Notes: generated from the sequence alone by a model not told the origin. A stretch of 34,922 bases of DNA from Bradyrhizobium sp. (GCA_030681365.1 JAUXWH010000105.1:1-34922), one strand, 5' to 3'; positions 1 to 8,365 are shown, numbered from the stretch's first letter. Numbers and translations: made by a program.

Positions 1-1
1 G

Positions 2-418
2 CGCCAGTTCGCCTATGACGAGGCCGTCAGCGAGGACCTCGATATCCTGCTGACCCTGGTCGACTGCCAGATCACCTATCGCTGGCGCTATCTGGTCGGT
101 CCGTTGCTGGCGCCCGTGCGAGACCTCGTGGTGCTCGATCCCTACAATCCCCGCTCGGTCGCGTTCCAGGTCGCTGCGCTGAACGATCACATCGCCAGCC
201 TGCCGACCCTGAAAGAGGGGGGACTGATCGAGCGTCCGCATCGGCTCGCGGTGGCGCTGCAGGCGATGCTGACGACGGCGGAGGCGGCGTCGCTCGACAC
301 CAGGACGCTGTTCGCGCTGGAGCAGGATCTGCTGACGCTGGCCGATGCCATCGGATCGCATTATTTTCCGCACGGCCCCAATGCCAGCCGGCCTGAAAAG
401 CTGACGGGCCTCGCGTGA
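2..418 (+). CDS. alpha-E domain protein, C-terminal part (cut by window start)
   Basis: The reading frame is open from the first bases and ends in TGA at 416-418, so only about the last 138 residues are present. The motif DPYNPRSVAFQV resembles the conserved 'D..NPRSLAFQL' segment of alpha-E (DUF403) proteins, and the helical C-terminus fits. In many proteobacteria alpha-E proteins are encoded beside, or fused to, a circularly permuted ATP-grasp protein and are followed by a transglutaminase-like protein, as here; the set is thought to make or modify a peptide-like product that is still poorly defined. Whether this copy is free-standing or fused cannot be seen. Its stop overlaps the next start (GTGA), suggesting translational coupling. 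Confidence 0.75.
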   Translation, partial: RQFAYDEAVSEDLDILLTLVDCQITYRWRYLVGPLLAPVRDLVVLDPYNPRSVAFQVAALNDHIASLPTLKEGGLIERPHRLAVALQAMLTTAEAASLDTRTLFALEQDLLTLADAIGSHYFPHGPNASRPEKLTGLA

Positions 419-1293
419 TCTACGACATCCGTCATGTCACCACGTACTCCTACGAAAGCCCGGTGAGTTACTCGCGGTGCTCGCTGCGGCTGAAGCCCAG
501 GACCGGCGACGGCCAGCAACTGGTCTCGCATACCGTCGAGATCAGGCCGAAGCCGGCGGACCGCACCGTCAGGCATGATTTTTTCGGAACCCACACCGAG
601 AGCATCGTGATCGAAACCTCGCACCGCAGCCTGCGCATCGATTCAAGGTCGCGGGTGTCGGTCTCCCGAACGGTCCCCGGCCGCGCCGCGCCCAGTCCGG
701 AATGGGAGAACGTTCGCGAGGTGGTCTTCGAGGCCACCAGCCTCGGGCCGGAATCGCCGATCGGATACATTTTCGCCAGTCCGCTGGTGCCGGTGCAGCA
801 GCCGGTGACGGCCTATGCGTCGCAAAGCTTTCCGAAAGGCGGCGGCATCCTTGCCGGCGCGGTCGATCTGATGCACCGGATCCGCACCGAATTCAAATAT
901 GATCCGAAGGCCACCGTGATCTCGACGCCGCTTCAGGAAGTGTTCGAAAAACGCCACGGCGTCTGCCAGGATTTCGCCCATGTGATGATCGCGGGGCTGC
1001 GCGGCCTCGGCCTGCCGGCGGCCTATGTCTCGGGCTATCTGCGCACCATCCCGCCGCCGGGCAAGCCGCGGCTGCAGGGAGCGGACGCGACCCATGCCTG
1101 GATCGCGCTGTGGTGCGGCGAGGAGCTTGGCTGGATCGGTTTCGATCCGACCAACGACATCCTGGTCGAGAACGATCACATCGTGCTGGCGGTGGGGCGG
1201 GATTTTTCCGATGTCTCGCCGGTCGACGGCATCATCGTGGGCTCCCGCAAGCAGAAGCTTAGCGTGGCCGTCGACGTGCTGCTGGTCGAATGA
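415..1293 (+). CDS. transglutaminase-like cysteine peptidase family protein
   Basis: This 292-residue protein has an N-terminal beta-rich domain (about 1-110, beginning MIYDIRHVTTYSYE, typical of bacterial transglutaminase-like proteins) and a transglutaminase core. The catalytic triad is visible: Cys184 in HGVCQDFAH, His227 in ATHAWI and Asp244 in FDPTND. There is no signal peptide, so it is probably cytoplasmic. The GTG start at 415 overlaps the stop of the alpha-E gene, and its own stop overlaps the next start (ATGA at 1290-1293). Family members are thought to act as peptidases or amide-bond-processing enzymes with the alpha-E and ATP-grasp partners; the substrate is unknown. Confidence 0.88.
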   Translation: MIYDIRHVTTYSYESPVSYSRCSLRLKPRTGDGQQLVSHTVEIRPKPADRTVRHDFFGTHTESIVIETSHRSLRIDSRSRVSVSRTVPGRAAPSPEWENVREVVFEATSLGPESPIGYIFASPLVPVQQPVTAYASQSFPKGGGILAGAVDLMHRIRTEFKYDPKATVISTPLQEVFEKRHGVCQDFAHVMIAGLRGLGLPAAYVSGYLRTIPPPGKPRLQGADATHAWIALWCGEELGWIGFDPTNDILVENDHIVLAVGRDFSDVSPVDGIIVGSRKQKLSVAVDVLLVE

Positions 1294-2507
1294 CACAAGG
1301 CTCGCGCGCATCCCTGAAAAGCCAAAACCTTGATGTTCATGACGTCATCATCCTCGGCGCCGGCGCCGCGGGCCTGATGTGCGCCGGCGTCGCCGGCCAG
1401 CGCGGACGATCGGTGCTGGTGCTGGAGCAGGCGCGGCAACCGGCCGAGAAGATCCGCATCTCCGGCGGCGGGCGCTGCAATTTCACCAACCTGCACACCA
1501 CGCCTGCGAATTTCCTGTCGGAGAATCCGCGATTCTGCCATTCGGCGCTGAGCGGTTACACGCAACAGGATTTCATCGCGCTGGTCGAGCGATACGGCAT
1601 CGCCTTTCACGAGAAGACGCGCGGGCAATTGTTCTGCGACGGCTCGTCGCGCCAGATCATCGACATGCTGCTGGAGGAAAGCCGCAAGGCCCGCGCGCAA
1701 TTGCGGCTGGGCGTGCGCATCTCCGCGATCTCGAAATCCGAGAACGGCTTTATCGTGACGACCGATCAGGGCGAGTTTCGCGCTCGTGCGCTGGTGGTCG
1801 CGACCGGCGGTCCCTCAATTCCGAAAATGGGATCGAGCGGATTCGGCTACAAGGTCGCCGAGCAGTTCGGCCTGAAGATCGTGCCGCCGCGCGCGGCCCT
1901 GGTGCCGCTGACCTTCGATGCGGCGCTGCTGGCGCAGTTCAGGGAGATGTCGGGCGTCGCGGTCGATGCCGTCGTCAGCTGCGGCAAGGCGCGGTTCGAC
2001 GAGGCGCTGCTGTTCACCCATCGCGGGCTGAGCGGTCCGGCGATCCTGCAGATCTCGTCCTATTGGCGCACCGGCCAGGACATCGTCATCGACATGGCGC
2101 CGGGCACCGATGTGCTGGCCGGGCTGAAACAGCTGCGCCGCGAACATCCGAAGCAGGAAATGGCCACCGCCCTTTCAGGCCTGGTGCCGAAGCGGCTGGC
2201 GCGGATCATCGCGGACGCGGCCGCAGGACCGGAGCGGCTCGCCGACTTCTCCGACAAGCTTCTGACGAAGGTCGCCGCCGACGTCACGCAGTGGCGGGTG
2301 CGGCCCAACGGCACCGAAGGCTACCGCACCGCGGAAGTGACGCTCGGCGGCGTCGATACCTCGGAGCTGTCCTCGAAGACGTTCGAGTCGAGATCGGTGC
2401 CCGGCCTCTATTTCATCGGCGAGGTCGTCGACGTTACCGGCCATCTCGGCGGCTTCAATTTTCAATGGGCGTGGTCGTCGGGCGCGGCCGCGGGCAGGGC
2501 GGTCTAG
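1290..2507 (+). CDS. BaiN/HI0933-family FAD-dependent oxidoreductase
   Basis: A 405-residue flavoprotein. The Rossmann motif GAGAAG is at residues 23-28, followed by the family signature ISGGGRCNFTN near residue 58. The C-terminus carries GLYFIGEVVDVTGHLGGFN, the second FAD-contacting motif of this family. Length matches the usual 390-410 residues. The family is widespread but its reaction in most bacteria is unclear; BaiN acts on bile acid intermediates in gut clostridia, and that role should not be carried over here. The ATG overlaps the preceding stop, but the overlap may only reflect gene packing. The FAD motif starts unusually far in (about 20 residues), so a later start is possible. Confidence 0.85.
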   Translation: MTQGSRASLKSQNLDVHDVIILGAGAAGLMCAGVAGQRGRSVLVLEQARQPAEKIRISGGGRCNFTNLHTTPANFLSENPRFCHSALSGYTQQDFIALVERYGIAFHEKTRGQLFCDGSSRQIIDMLLEESRKARAQLRLGVRISAISKSENGFIVTTDQGEFRARALVVATGGPSIPKMGSSGFGYKVAEQFGLKIVPPRAALVPLTFDAALLAQFREMSGVAVDAVVSCGKARFDEALLFTHRGLSGPAILQISSYWRTGQDIVIDMAPGTDVLAGLKQLRREHPKQEMATALSGLVPKRLARIIADAAAGPERLADFSDKLLTKVAADVTQWRVRPNGTEGYRTAEVTLGGVDTSELSSKTFESRSVPGLYFIGEVVDVTGHLGGFNFQWAWSSGAAAGRAV

Positions 2508-2712
2508 ATTCTCCTTCCGCCGTTCCTTCCATGGGGATATCCGGGTGGCGGTCTCAGTGTGCACCGCACCACCTTCATGGGACCGGCATCCGAATCTTCA
2601 CGAGTGTGGGAGGCGCCATGGCCAGAGGTGGAAGTATCGGCTAATGCTCTGGGGGACGTGTCGCCGCCAGCGTTCAGGCAACCCGGCACGTTGCGACAGC
2701 TGCGAGAAATCC
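2508..2712. other. intergenic gap before nfeD gene
   Basis: About 205 bases between the flavoprotein stop and the chosen NfeD start. The NfeD frame stays open back to 2545, but the upstream residues are Cys/Arg/Trp-rich and precede a clear signal peptide, so they are probably untranslated. An 8-codon frame (2618-2644) follows a GGGAGG sequence; it could be a leader peptide or chance. I see no convincing promoter or hairpin. Confidence 0.4.
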
Positions 2713-4113
2713 ATGGCTTACCCTGTGGTTCGTCAGCGGAACTTGGCATGGCTGCAAGCCGGTCGGCTGATTTCGGCCTTGCTGGTGATGATCGCCGTGA
2801 CGGCGCCCGCGGTTGCCCAGAGCGACACGCGTGTCGCCGTCAGCGACGTATCGGGTGCCATTGGCGTCGCTACGACCCGTCAGCTCACGCTCGCGATGGG
2901 CCGCGCGCAGGCTGAGCACGCGGAAGCGCTGATCATACGCCTCGATACGCCAGGCGGGCTCGTGAGCTCCACGCGCGAACTGATCAAGCAGATCGTGGCC
3001 TCGCCCGTTCCGATCGTCGTCTACGTCGCCCCGAGCGGTGCGCGCGCTGCCTCCGCCGGCACCTTTCTGGTTTACGCCTCGCATGTCGCGGCGATGGCGC
3101 CCGGGACCAATCTCGGGGCTGCCACGCCGATCGAGATAGGCGGCGTGCCGGGTGTGCCGCAGCCGCGTCGCGACGAGCCCAACAAAGATGACAAGAAGGA
3201 TGACAAGAGCACCTCCGGCACACAGTCGCAAAGCGCGGCCGAGCGCAAGGCGACCAATGACGTGGTCGCGCTGCTCCGCAGTCTCGCCCAGTTGCGCGGC
3301 CGCAGCCCCGAATTCGCCGAGAAGGCGGTGCGCGATGCCGCGACCTTGACCGCCGAGGAAGCGCACAAGCAGGCCGTGATTGAAATCGTCGCCGCCAGCA
3401 TGGACGATCTGCTGGCGCAACTCGACGGACGCAGGGTGACGATCGGCGGGGCCGAGAAGTCGCTCGCGACAAAGGGCGCCCAAATCGTAACGATCGAACC
3501 AGACCTGCGTACGCAACTGTTGTCGGTCATCTCCAATCCGAACGTCGCATTTCTCCTGCTGATGATCGGCTTTTACGGGATAATCCTGGAGTTCTGGAAC
3601 CCAGGCTCCTTCGTCCCGGGCGTCATCGGTGGCATCAGCCTGATTCTGGCGCTCACCGGACTTTCGGCCCTGCCGGTGAATTATGGATCGCTCGGCCTGC
3701 TGGTGCTCGGGATCGCCCTGATGATCGGCGAGGCATTCACGCCGGGGATCGGCGTGCTCGGCATCGGCGGGCTCGCCGCCTTCGTCGCCGGCGCGTATTT
3801 TCTGATCGAAGGCGCCGGCGCCGACATCGATATCGCGGTATCGCTGCCGCTCATCGTTGGCATGGCGGCCACCACCGCGCTTCTGATCTTCGGGGTCATC
3901 GCGGCCGCCATGAACGCGCGCCGCCGCGTGCCGGTGACCGGCGCCGAGCAGATCATCGGCAGCATCGGGCAGGTGATTGCGTGGCAGGACGCCACGGGCC
4001 AGATCCGTGTCCTGGGCGAGGTCTGGAATGCGCGCGCCGCCCGTCCCATGCAGACTGGCGACATCGTTCGCGTGGTCGGGCGTGACGGGCTGACATTGAT
4101 CGTCGACAGCTAG
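2713..4113 (+). CDS. NfeD family membrane-bound serine protease (long, ClpP-class type)
   Basis: With the ATG at 2713 the protein has 466 residues. A signal peptide or first membrane segment ends near AVAQ at residue 36. A ClpP-like protease domain follows, with the probable nucleophile Ser114 in RAASAGT and the general base Lys179 in ERKATND, the dyad used by the archaeal 1510-N protease. Residues about 152-178 are a charged, low-complexity insert. Then come four to five membrane helices (about 275-410) and a C-terminal OB-fold NfeD domain. Such proteins work with stomatin-like proteins in membrane quality control; the next gene, 15 nt downstream, is that partner. The start is chosen from the signal peptide; the frame is open further upstream. 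Confidence 0.88.
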   Translation: MAYPVVRQRNLAWLQAGRLISALLVMIAVTAPAVAQSDTRVAVSDVSGAIGVATTRQLTLAMGRAQAEHAEALIIRLDTPGGLVSSTRELIKQIVASPVPIVVYVAPSGARAASAGTFLVYASHVAAMAPGTNLGAATPIEIGGVPGVPQPRRDEPNKDDKKDDKSTSGTQSQSAAERKATNDVVALLRSLAQLRGRSPEFAEKAVRDAATLTAEEAHKQAVIEIVAASMDDLLAQLDGRRVTIGGAEKSLATKGAQIVTIEPDLRTQLLSVISNPNVAFLLLMIGFYGIILEFWNPGSFVPGVIGGISLILALTGLSALPVNYGSLGLLVLGIALMIGEAFTPGIGVLGIGGLAAFVAGAYFLIEGAGADIDIAVSLPLIVGMAATTALLIFGVIAAAMNARRRVPVTGAEQIIGSIGQVIAWQDATGQIRVLGEVWNARAARPMQTGDIVRVVGRDGLTLIVDS

Positions 4114-4128
4114 AAACGGAGATCTGAC

Positions 4129-4887
4129 ATGTGGTTCGAATTCCCCGCCTGGTCCGGCATCGCCGTCCCGATCGTCGTGCTCGTTGCGCTGCTCGCCTAT
4201 TCGCTTCGAGTTCTGCCCGAGTACGAGCGCGCCGTCGTGTTCCTGCTCGGACGACTGCAGGAGGTGAAGGGTCCGGGTCTCATCATCATCATCCCGGTGA
4301 TCCAGCGAATGGTGCGCGTCGATCTGCGCACGCGCGTGTTCGACGTGCCGCCGCAGGACGTGATTTCGCGCGACAACGTTTCGGTGCGCGTCAATGCGGT
4401 GCTGTATTTTCGTGTCATAGACCCCGAGAAGGCGATCATTCAGGTCGAGCAATTCTACGAGGCGACGAGCCAGCTTGCGCAGACCACGTTGCGCTCGGTG
4501 CTGGGCCAGCATGACCTCGACCAGATGCTCGCCGACCGCGTCAAGCTCAACAGCGACATTCAACAGATTCTCGACGAGCGCACCGATGCCTGGGGCATCA
4601 AGGTTTCAAACGTCGAAATCAAGCACATCGACCTCAATGAGACCATGATACGCGCGATCGCGAAACAGGCGGAGGCCGAGCGGACCAGGCGCGCCAAGGT
4701 GATCGATGCCGAGGGCGAATTTCAGGCCGCCGAGAAGCTCGCCCAGGCCGGCGAAATCCTCGCCGCCCGCCCGGAAGCCATGCAACTGCGCTATCTCACC
4801 GCGTTGCAGAACGTCGCCGGCGAGCGCTCGTCCATCATCGTGTTCCCCGTGCCGATGAACCTGGTGGAGAAGCTGTCAAGCACCTGA
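4129..4887 (+). CDS. slipin / stomatin-like SPFH domain protein
   Basis: A 252-residue protein with one N-terminal membrane helix (about 8-24, [14 protein letters not shown]), an SPFH/band-7 domain beginning at [14 protein letters not shown], and a helical C-terminal part rich in Ala, Glu and Arg (about 180-225) typical of stomatin coiled-coil assembly. It lies 15 nt after the NfeD protease with a purine-rich ribosome site (ACGGAGA), so the two are almost certainly one operon. In Pyrococcus the equivalent proteins (1510-N and 1511) form a protease-substrate pair; in bacteria the pair is linked to membrane microdomains. The same-strand heat-shock genes that follow have their own promoter. Confidence 0.93.
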   Translation: MWFEFPAWSGIAVPIVVLVALLAYSLRVLPEYERAVVFLLGRLQEVKGPGLIIIIPVIQRMVRVDLRTRVFDVPPQDVISRDNVSVRVNAVLYFRVIDPEKAIIQVEQFYEATSQLAQTTLRSVLGQHDLDQMLADRVKLNSDIQQILDERTDAWGIKVSNVEIKHIDLNETMIRAIAKQAEAERTRRAKVIDAEGEFQAAEKLAQAGEILAARPEAMQLRYLTALQNVAGERSSIIVFPVPMNLVEKLSST

Positions 4888-4940
4888 GCGCGGCGGGTCC
4901 GCCGGCCCCTAAACGACCTGAAAAATTTTTTTGCACCCCC

Positions 4941-4968
4941 TTGAAACCAAATCGGCCCTCGCTAATTT
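4941..4968 (+). promoter_or_regulatory. candidate promoter for the small heat-shock genes
   Basis: TTGAAA at 4941-4946 and TAATTT at 4963-4968 are separated by 16 bases, a fair housekeeping-type promoter. The longer CTTGAAA also resembles the -35 box of heat-shock sigma factor RpoH, but no good RpoH -10 box (CCCCATNT) follows. Rhizobial genes controlled by ROSE elements are described with housekeeping-type promoters, which fits. The transcript would carry the whole ROSE element. Confidence 0.5.
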
Positions 4969-4984
4969 TTTCGTCGCCACCGCG

Positions 4985-5084
4985 AGGTGGCGTCCGGGCG
5001 CCCTTGGGGCCCGGCTGAGACGGGCACCGGAGACGTGTCCGGTGCCGCTCGTAACCAACTTGCTCATTGGAGGATTTGGCTATG
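4985..5084 (+). promoter_or_regulatory. ROSE-type RNA thermometer in the hsp20 leader
   Basis: The leader contains three successive hairpins. The first has stem CCGGGC/GCCCGG (4994-4999 with 5009-5014). The second is a perfect 9-bp stem GGCACCGGA/TCCGGTGCC (5023-5031 with 5038-5046). The third contains the ROSE signature TTGCT (5060-5064) facing the ribosome site GGAGG (5069-5073): CTC 5063-5065 pairs with GAG 5070-5072, G5062 is unpaired or forms a G-G contact, T60-T61 pair with G73-A74, and CCAA 5055-5058 pairs with TTGG 5076-5079. The ribosome site and bases up to 3 nt before the ATG are thus hidden at low temperature. This matches the Bradyrhizobium ROSE design, in which heat melts the last hairpin. 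Confidence 0.87.
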
Positions 5085-5537
5085 CGCACCTACGACTTTT
5101 CGCCCCTCTGGCGTTCGACCATTGGCTTCGACCGCCTGTTCGACCTCGCCGAAGCGGCCCAGCGGGCCGGCGAGGACAATTATCCGCCCTTCAACATCGA
5201 ACGGCTGGCCGACGACCGCTACCAGATTTCGCTGGCGGTCGCGGGCTTCGCGCCGGACGAGATCTCGGTGACGGCGGAGCAGAACGTGGTCACCATCGAA
5301 GGCAACAAGGCCGAGAAGGCCGAACGCGAGTTCCTGTACCGGGGCATTTCGACCCGCAGCTTCAAGCGCCAGTACAGCCTGGCCGACCATGTCGAGGTCA
5401 AGGGCGCGGCCTTCGACAACGGGCTGCTGAAGATCGAACTGGTCCGGCAGATTCCGGAAGCCATGAAGCCGCGGCGAATCGCCATCAGCGGCGCACCGGC
5501 CGGCAACGTCCAGCAGATCGAAGCCAAAGCGGCCTGA
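5082..5537 (+). CDS. Hsp20 family small heat-shock protein
   Basis: A 151-residue ATP-independent chaperone of the cytoplasm. The alpha-crystallin domain spans about 36-125, from FNIERLADDRYQISLAV to the conserved FDNGLLKIEL segment. The C-terminal I-x-I anchor is present at 133-135 (RRIAIS). The N-terminus (MRTYDFSPLWRSTIGFDRLF) is that of the IbpA-like class A proteins of Bradyrhizobium. The ATG at 5082 is chosen because it lies 8 nt after the GGAGG that the ROSE hairpin masks; an upstream in-frame ATG at 5067 lies inside that hairpin. Expression should be controlled mainly by temperature-dependent translation. Confidence 0.95.
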   Translation: MRTYDFSPLWRSTIGFDRLFDLAEAAQRAGEDNYPPFNIERLADDRYQISLAVAGFAPDEISVTAEQNVVTIEGNKAEKAEREFLYRGISTRSFKRQYSLADHVEVKGAAFDNGLLKIELVRQIPEAMKPRRIAISGAPAGNVQQIEAKAA

Positions 5538-5551
5538 CACGGCCTTTGACG

Positions 5552-5581
5552 ATGCCGCGTGCGACAATGCGCGCGGCATCC
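5552..5581 (+). other. hairpin between hsp20 and the next small gene
   Basis: GATGCCGCG (5552-5560) and CGCGGCATC (5573-5581) form a 9-bp stem with a 12-base loop in the 71-base gap. No T-run follows, so it is more likely an mRNA processing or stability element than a full terminator. It ends 27 nt before the next ATG. Confidence 0.45.
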
Positions 5582-5608
5582 CAACTTCGTCAACGAATGG
5601 AGGAGACC

Positions 5609-5929
5609 ATGCGGCCGACGACCGCTTTCGACGACAATGTGTTCGACATCAACGCCCTGCTGCACCCCGGCACGCTGTTCGATCATCCGAGGGACGTACT
5701 TTCTCATCCCTCGCTGACGATGTCCGAAAAGCGGGCCATCCTCGCGTCCTGGGCGTCCGATGCGAGCGCGATCGCTTCATGCCCCGCGCTGCGCGCGCCG
5801 GCCGGCCTGAAGGCGCCCGTGACCATCGATGAGATCCTCGAAGCGCTATGCGAGCTCGACGGTGGCCCGCGCCCGCCGGGCGGAAAACCCATCCGTCTGC
5901 GTTCCACCGAACGGTGCCTCGCAGCGTAG
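5609..5929 (+). CDS. small conserved protein of unknown function, downstream of hsp20
   Basis: A 106-residue protein (MRPTTAFDDNVFDINALL...) with a good GGAGG ribosome site just before the ATG at 5609. It has no signal peptide or membrane segment. The segment LTMSEKRAILASWASDASAI is predicted helical and resembles short proteins I associate with Bradyrhizobium heat-shock and stress loci; no function is known to me. Lying 71 nt after hsp20 on the same strand with no strong terminator between, it is probably on the same heat-induced transcript. The frame is open far upstream in the hsp20 region, but those residues are a shadow frame. Confidence 0.75.
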   Translation: MRPTTAFDDNVFDINALLHPGTLFDHPRDVLSHPSLTMSEKRAILASWASDASAIASCPALRAPAGLKAPVTIDEILEALCELDGGPRPPGGKPIRLRSTERCLAA

Positions 5930-5958
5930 CGGGCAGGGACGAACCGGCCTCACGGGAA

Positions 5959-5998
5959 GGCGCGCCGTCCGGGCAGCGCTTGCGCTGTCCGGCGCGCC
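5959..5998. terminator. strong GC hairpin between convergent genes
   Basis: GGCGCGCCG (5959-5967) pairs with CGGCGCGCC (5990-5998), and CAGCG pairs with CGCTG inside, around a CTTG loop. It sits exactly between the unknown gene ending at 5929 and nadX ending at 6000 on the other strand. No T-tract is present, so its terminator role is inferred from position and stability. Confidence 0.5.
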
Positions 5999-5999
5999 G

Positions 6000-6830
6000 T
6001 TATGTCCCGACGCGAAGCGATGCACGCAGCTTGCGCAAGCATGCGATGACCGAGAGCGCGGTGATCCGGCCGGTCTTCGGGTTCTCCGACGGGATATTTT
6101 CGATCGACATCGAAAAGCGCGCGGAATCTGAGTCCACCTCGATCCGGTGCATGTTGCGCGTCACGGTCGGATCGGCCCAGATCTCGATGGTCGTTCGATC
6201 GGGACCGATCCCGGCCATCGACAGTGCCGCGGCCACATTCACATTGGCCGGAAACCCCCTTGCCGCATCGCGCGCCGTGCCGTCGAATATCCTGAGCGGC
6301 TCGGTAATCCCTTCGATATCGATGCGGTTGGCGACGATATAGGGCGCGCCGGCGAGCCCGCCGGGGGGCTTGCGGGTTATCATCCGGACCGAATGGATGG
6401 TCCCGACCGCCGCGGCGGTCACCGCATCAAGGCCGATCAGCGCGCCGGTCGGCACCACGATCTGGCCGCCGTTCTGCTTCGCCAGTTCAATCAGGTCGTC
6501 GTGGTCGAGCAGCGCGCCCGCGCTGAGCACGACCGCGGTCTTTCCGGCAGCCACAAACGGCGCCACGATCGACCTGACCAGCTGGCTCGGGGCGCATTCG
6601 ATGACGATGTCGGCGACATCGACCAGCGCCTCGATCGGCAGGATGGCGGGTGGTCTGGTCAGGCCGGCCAACCGGCCGCGGTGTTTTTCGGGATTCTGCA
6701 CCGACACGGCGGTGAGCGCCAGTCCGTCGATCCCCCGGTCGAGCGCTTCCACCACCCTGATTCCAATGGCGCCCAGCCCGACAACCGCAATGCGCAGGTC
6801 AGCTCGCACGGTCTTTTCCAAACTTGCCAT
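6000..6830 (-). CDS. nadX: L-aspartate dehydrogenase (putative)
   Basis: A 276-residue protein with an N-terminal NAD(P)-binding Rossmann fold (GLGAIG at 18-23) and the C-terminal domain of the aspartate dehydrogenase family. The stretch GQIVVPTGALIGLDAV resembles the family's 'PSGAI.GLDA' motif, and NMHRIEV contains the conserved His of the active-site region. NadX oxidises L-aspartate to iminoaspartate, either for NAD synthesis or for amino acid breakdown. It is the last gene of a tct operon, 11 nt after tctA, so a catabolic role on an imported acid is more likely than de novo NAD synthesis. Related dehydrogenases acting on other amino acids cannot be excluded. Confidence 0.85.
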   Translation of the reverse strand: MASLEKTVRADLRIAVVGLGAIGIRVVEALDRGIDGLALTAVSVQNPEKHRGRLAGLTRPPAILPIEALVDVADIVIECAPSQLVRSIVAPFVAAGKTAVVLSAGALLDHDDLIELAKQNGGQIVVPTGALIGLDAVTAAAVGTIHSVRMITRKPPGGLAGAPYIVANRIDIEGITEPLRIFDGTARDAARGFPANVNVAAALSMAGIGPDRTTIEIWADPTVTRNMHRIEVDSDSARFSMSIENIPSENPKTGRITALSVIACLRKLRASLRVGT

Positions 6831-6841
6831 CCACCTTCATT

Positions 6842-8365
6842 TCAAAAATCCGGACCTTCCTCGGCTACCCGGTTCTGGTGGCGCAGATGCTGCCATATTG
6901 CAAGTGCGACCGAGAGCGCCGCCGCCAGCAGCAGCCCGCCGGAAATCGGCCGCGTCAGGAACAGCCAGGGGTCCGCGTCGGTCATCATGGCCCGTACCAG
7001 GTTGATCTCGATCTGGTCGCCGAGTATCAGGCCGAGGATCAGGGGCGCAAGCGGGAAGCCGAGCTTGACCAGCACGTAGCCGACGACACCAAACAGCAGC
7101 AGTACATAGACGCTCTGCATGGTGTTGTTGAGCGCATAGGCGCCGAGGACGCAGAGTACGAGCACGACCGGCGCCAGCACCGCCATCCGCACCGTGATCA
7201 CGCGCAGCATCAGCGGCATCAGCACGACGCAGATCAGCAGCATGAAGGGGTGCGCCAGGATGTAGGCCGCATAAATGCCATAGGCGATGTCGGGGTTTTG
7301 CGAGATGAACAGCGGTCCGGACTGAATGCCGTGGATCGTCATCGCGCCGAGCATCACGGCAGTGACGGCGTCGCCGGGAATGCCGAATGCCATGATGGTC
7401 ATCAACGAGCCCGAGACATTGGCGTTGTTGGAGGCTTCCGACGCGATGATGCCCTCGGGGTGGCCCTTGCCGAAACGCTCCGGTGTTTTCGAGAATTTCT
7501 TGGCCTGGTCGTAGGCCATCACGCTCGATGCGCTGCCACCGATCGCGGGCAGGATGCCGATGAACAGCCCGACGATCGTCGACCACGCCAGCAGGAACGG
7601 CTGCCTGAAGATTTCCCGGTTCGCCTTGAGGTGCGAGAAGCGCTCGAGCCTGATTCCAGCCAGCGATTCCACCACCTTGCCGCGCGGCAGATCGAGCTTC
7701 TCCAGATCGGTCATGATCTGCGCGAAGGCGAAAACGCCGATCAGCACGGGGAGGAACGGAAAGCCGCCGCCGAGGAACTCCGAGCCGAAGGTGAAGCGCG
7801 GCACGCTGCCGATCGGATCGTGGCCGATCATCGAGATCAACAGCCCGATGGCGGTCGAGATAAGTCCCTTGAGGAGCGAGGCTTCGCTGAGCCCGGCCAC
7901 CATCGCCATGGCGAGCACGAACAACGAGAAATATTCCCACGGCCCGAATTCCAGCGCGATCGCCGCAAGTGGCCCGGTCAGGAACACCAGGAACATGGCG
8001 CCGATCAGGCCGCCCCAGACCGACGCCCAAACGCCGAGCCAGATGGCGCGGCCCGGTTCGCCGTTGCGCGCCATGGGAAAGCCGTCGAACGTGGTGGCGA
8101 TCGAGGCCGGAGAGCCGGGAATACCGAGCAGACAGGCGGCGATCAGACCGCCGGTTGATCCGCCGACATAGACGCCGGTCATCGCCGCAAGCCCCGCCAG
8201 CGGATCGAGTCCGTAGGTGAACGGCAGCACCACGATCACCGTCATGGTGATGGTGACGCCCGGCAGCGAGCCGCCGATCACGCCGACGAAGGTGCCGGCA
8301 AACAGCGGCAGCAGATATTTCCACTGGGCAATGTTGACGAGGCCGTTCGCGAGCAGATCGAGCAT
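6842..8365 (-). CDS. tctA: TctA family permease, large membrane subunit of a tripartite tricarboxylate transporter
   Basis: A 507-residue, highly hydrophobic protein of the usual TctA length (about 500) with 11-12 predicted helices. The family's conserved Gly-rich segments are clear: GTFVGVIGGSLPG near the start, GSTGGLIAACLLGIPGSPAS around residues 105-125, and FIGILPAIGGSASS in the middle. TctA is the transmembrane carrier that takes substrate from the periplasmic TctC protein. Its ATG directly abuts the tctB stop, so the two are tightly coupled. Confidence 0.95.
   Translation of the reverse strand: MLDLLANGLVNIAQWKYLLPLFAGTFVGVIGGSLPGVTITMTVIVVLPFTYGLDPLAGLAAMTGVYVGGSTGGLIAACLLGIPGSPASIATTFDGFPMARNGEPGRAIWLGVWASVWGGLIGAMFLVFLTGPLAAIALEFGPWEYFSLFVLAMAMVAGLSEASLLKGLISTAIGLLISMIGHDPIGSVPRFTFGSEFLGGGFPFLPVLIGVFAFAQIMTDLEKLDLPRGKVVESLAGIRLERFSHLKANREIFRQPFLLAWSTIVGLFIGILPAIGGSASSVMAYDQAKKFSKTPERFGKGHPEGIIASEASNNANVSGSLMTIMAFGIPGDAVTAVMLGAMTIHGIQSGPLFISQNPDIAYGIYAAYILAHPFMLLICVVLMPLMLRVITVRMAVLAPVVLVLCVLGAYALNNTMQSVYVLLLFGVVGYVLVKLGFPLAPLILGLILGDQIEINLVRAMMTDADPWLFLTRPISGGLLLAAALSVALAIWQHLRHQNRVAEEGPDF

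Noticed and set aside
2618..2644. An 8-codon frame after a GGGAGG sequence, possible leader peptide
   Set aside because: Too short to judge; no attenuator hairpins follow and no regulatory codon pattern is present.
2674..4563. A 629-codon minus-strand open frame opposite the NfeD and stomatin genes
   Set aside because: Composition is His/Asp/Arg-rich with no recognisable motif; the plus-strand genes are well supported.
6824..8158. A 444-codon plus-strand open frame opposite tctA
   Set aside because: Gln/His/Arg/Asp-rich shadow; the minus strand encodes a complete TctA with operon-type junctions.
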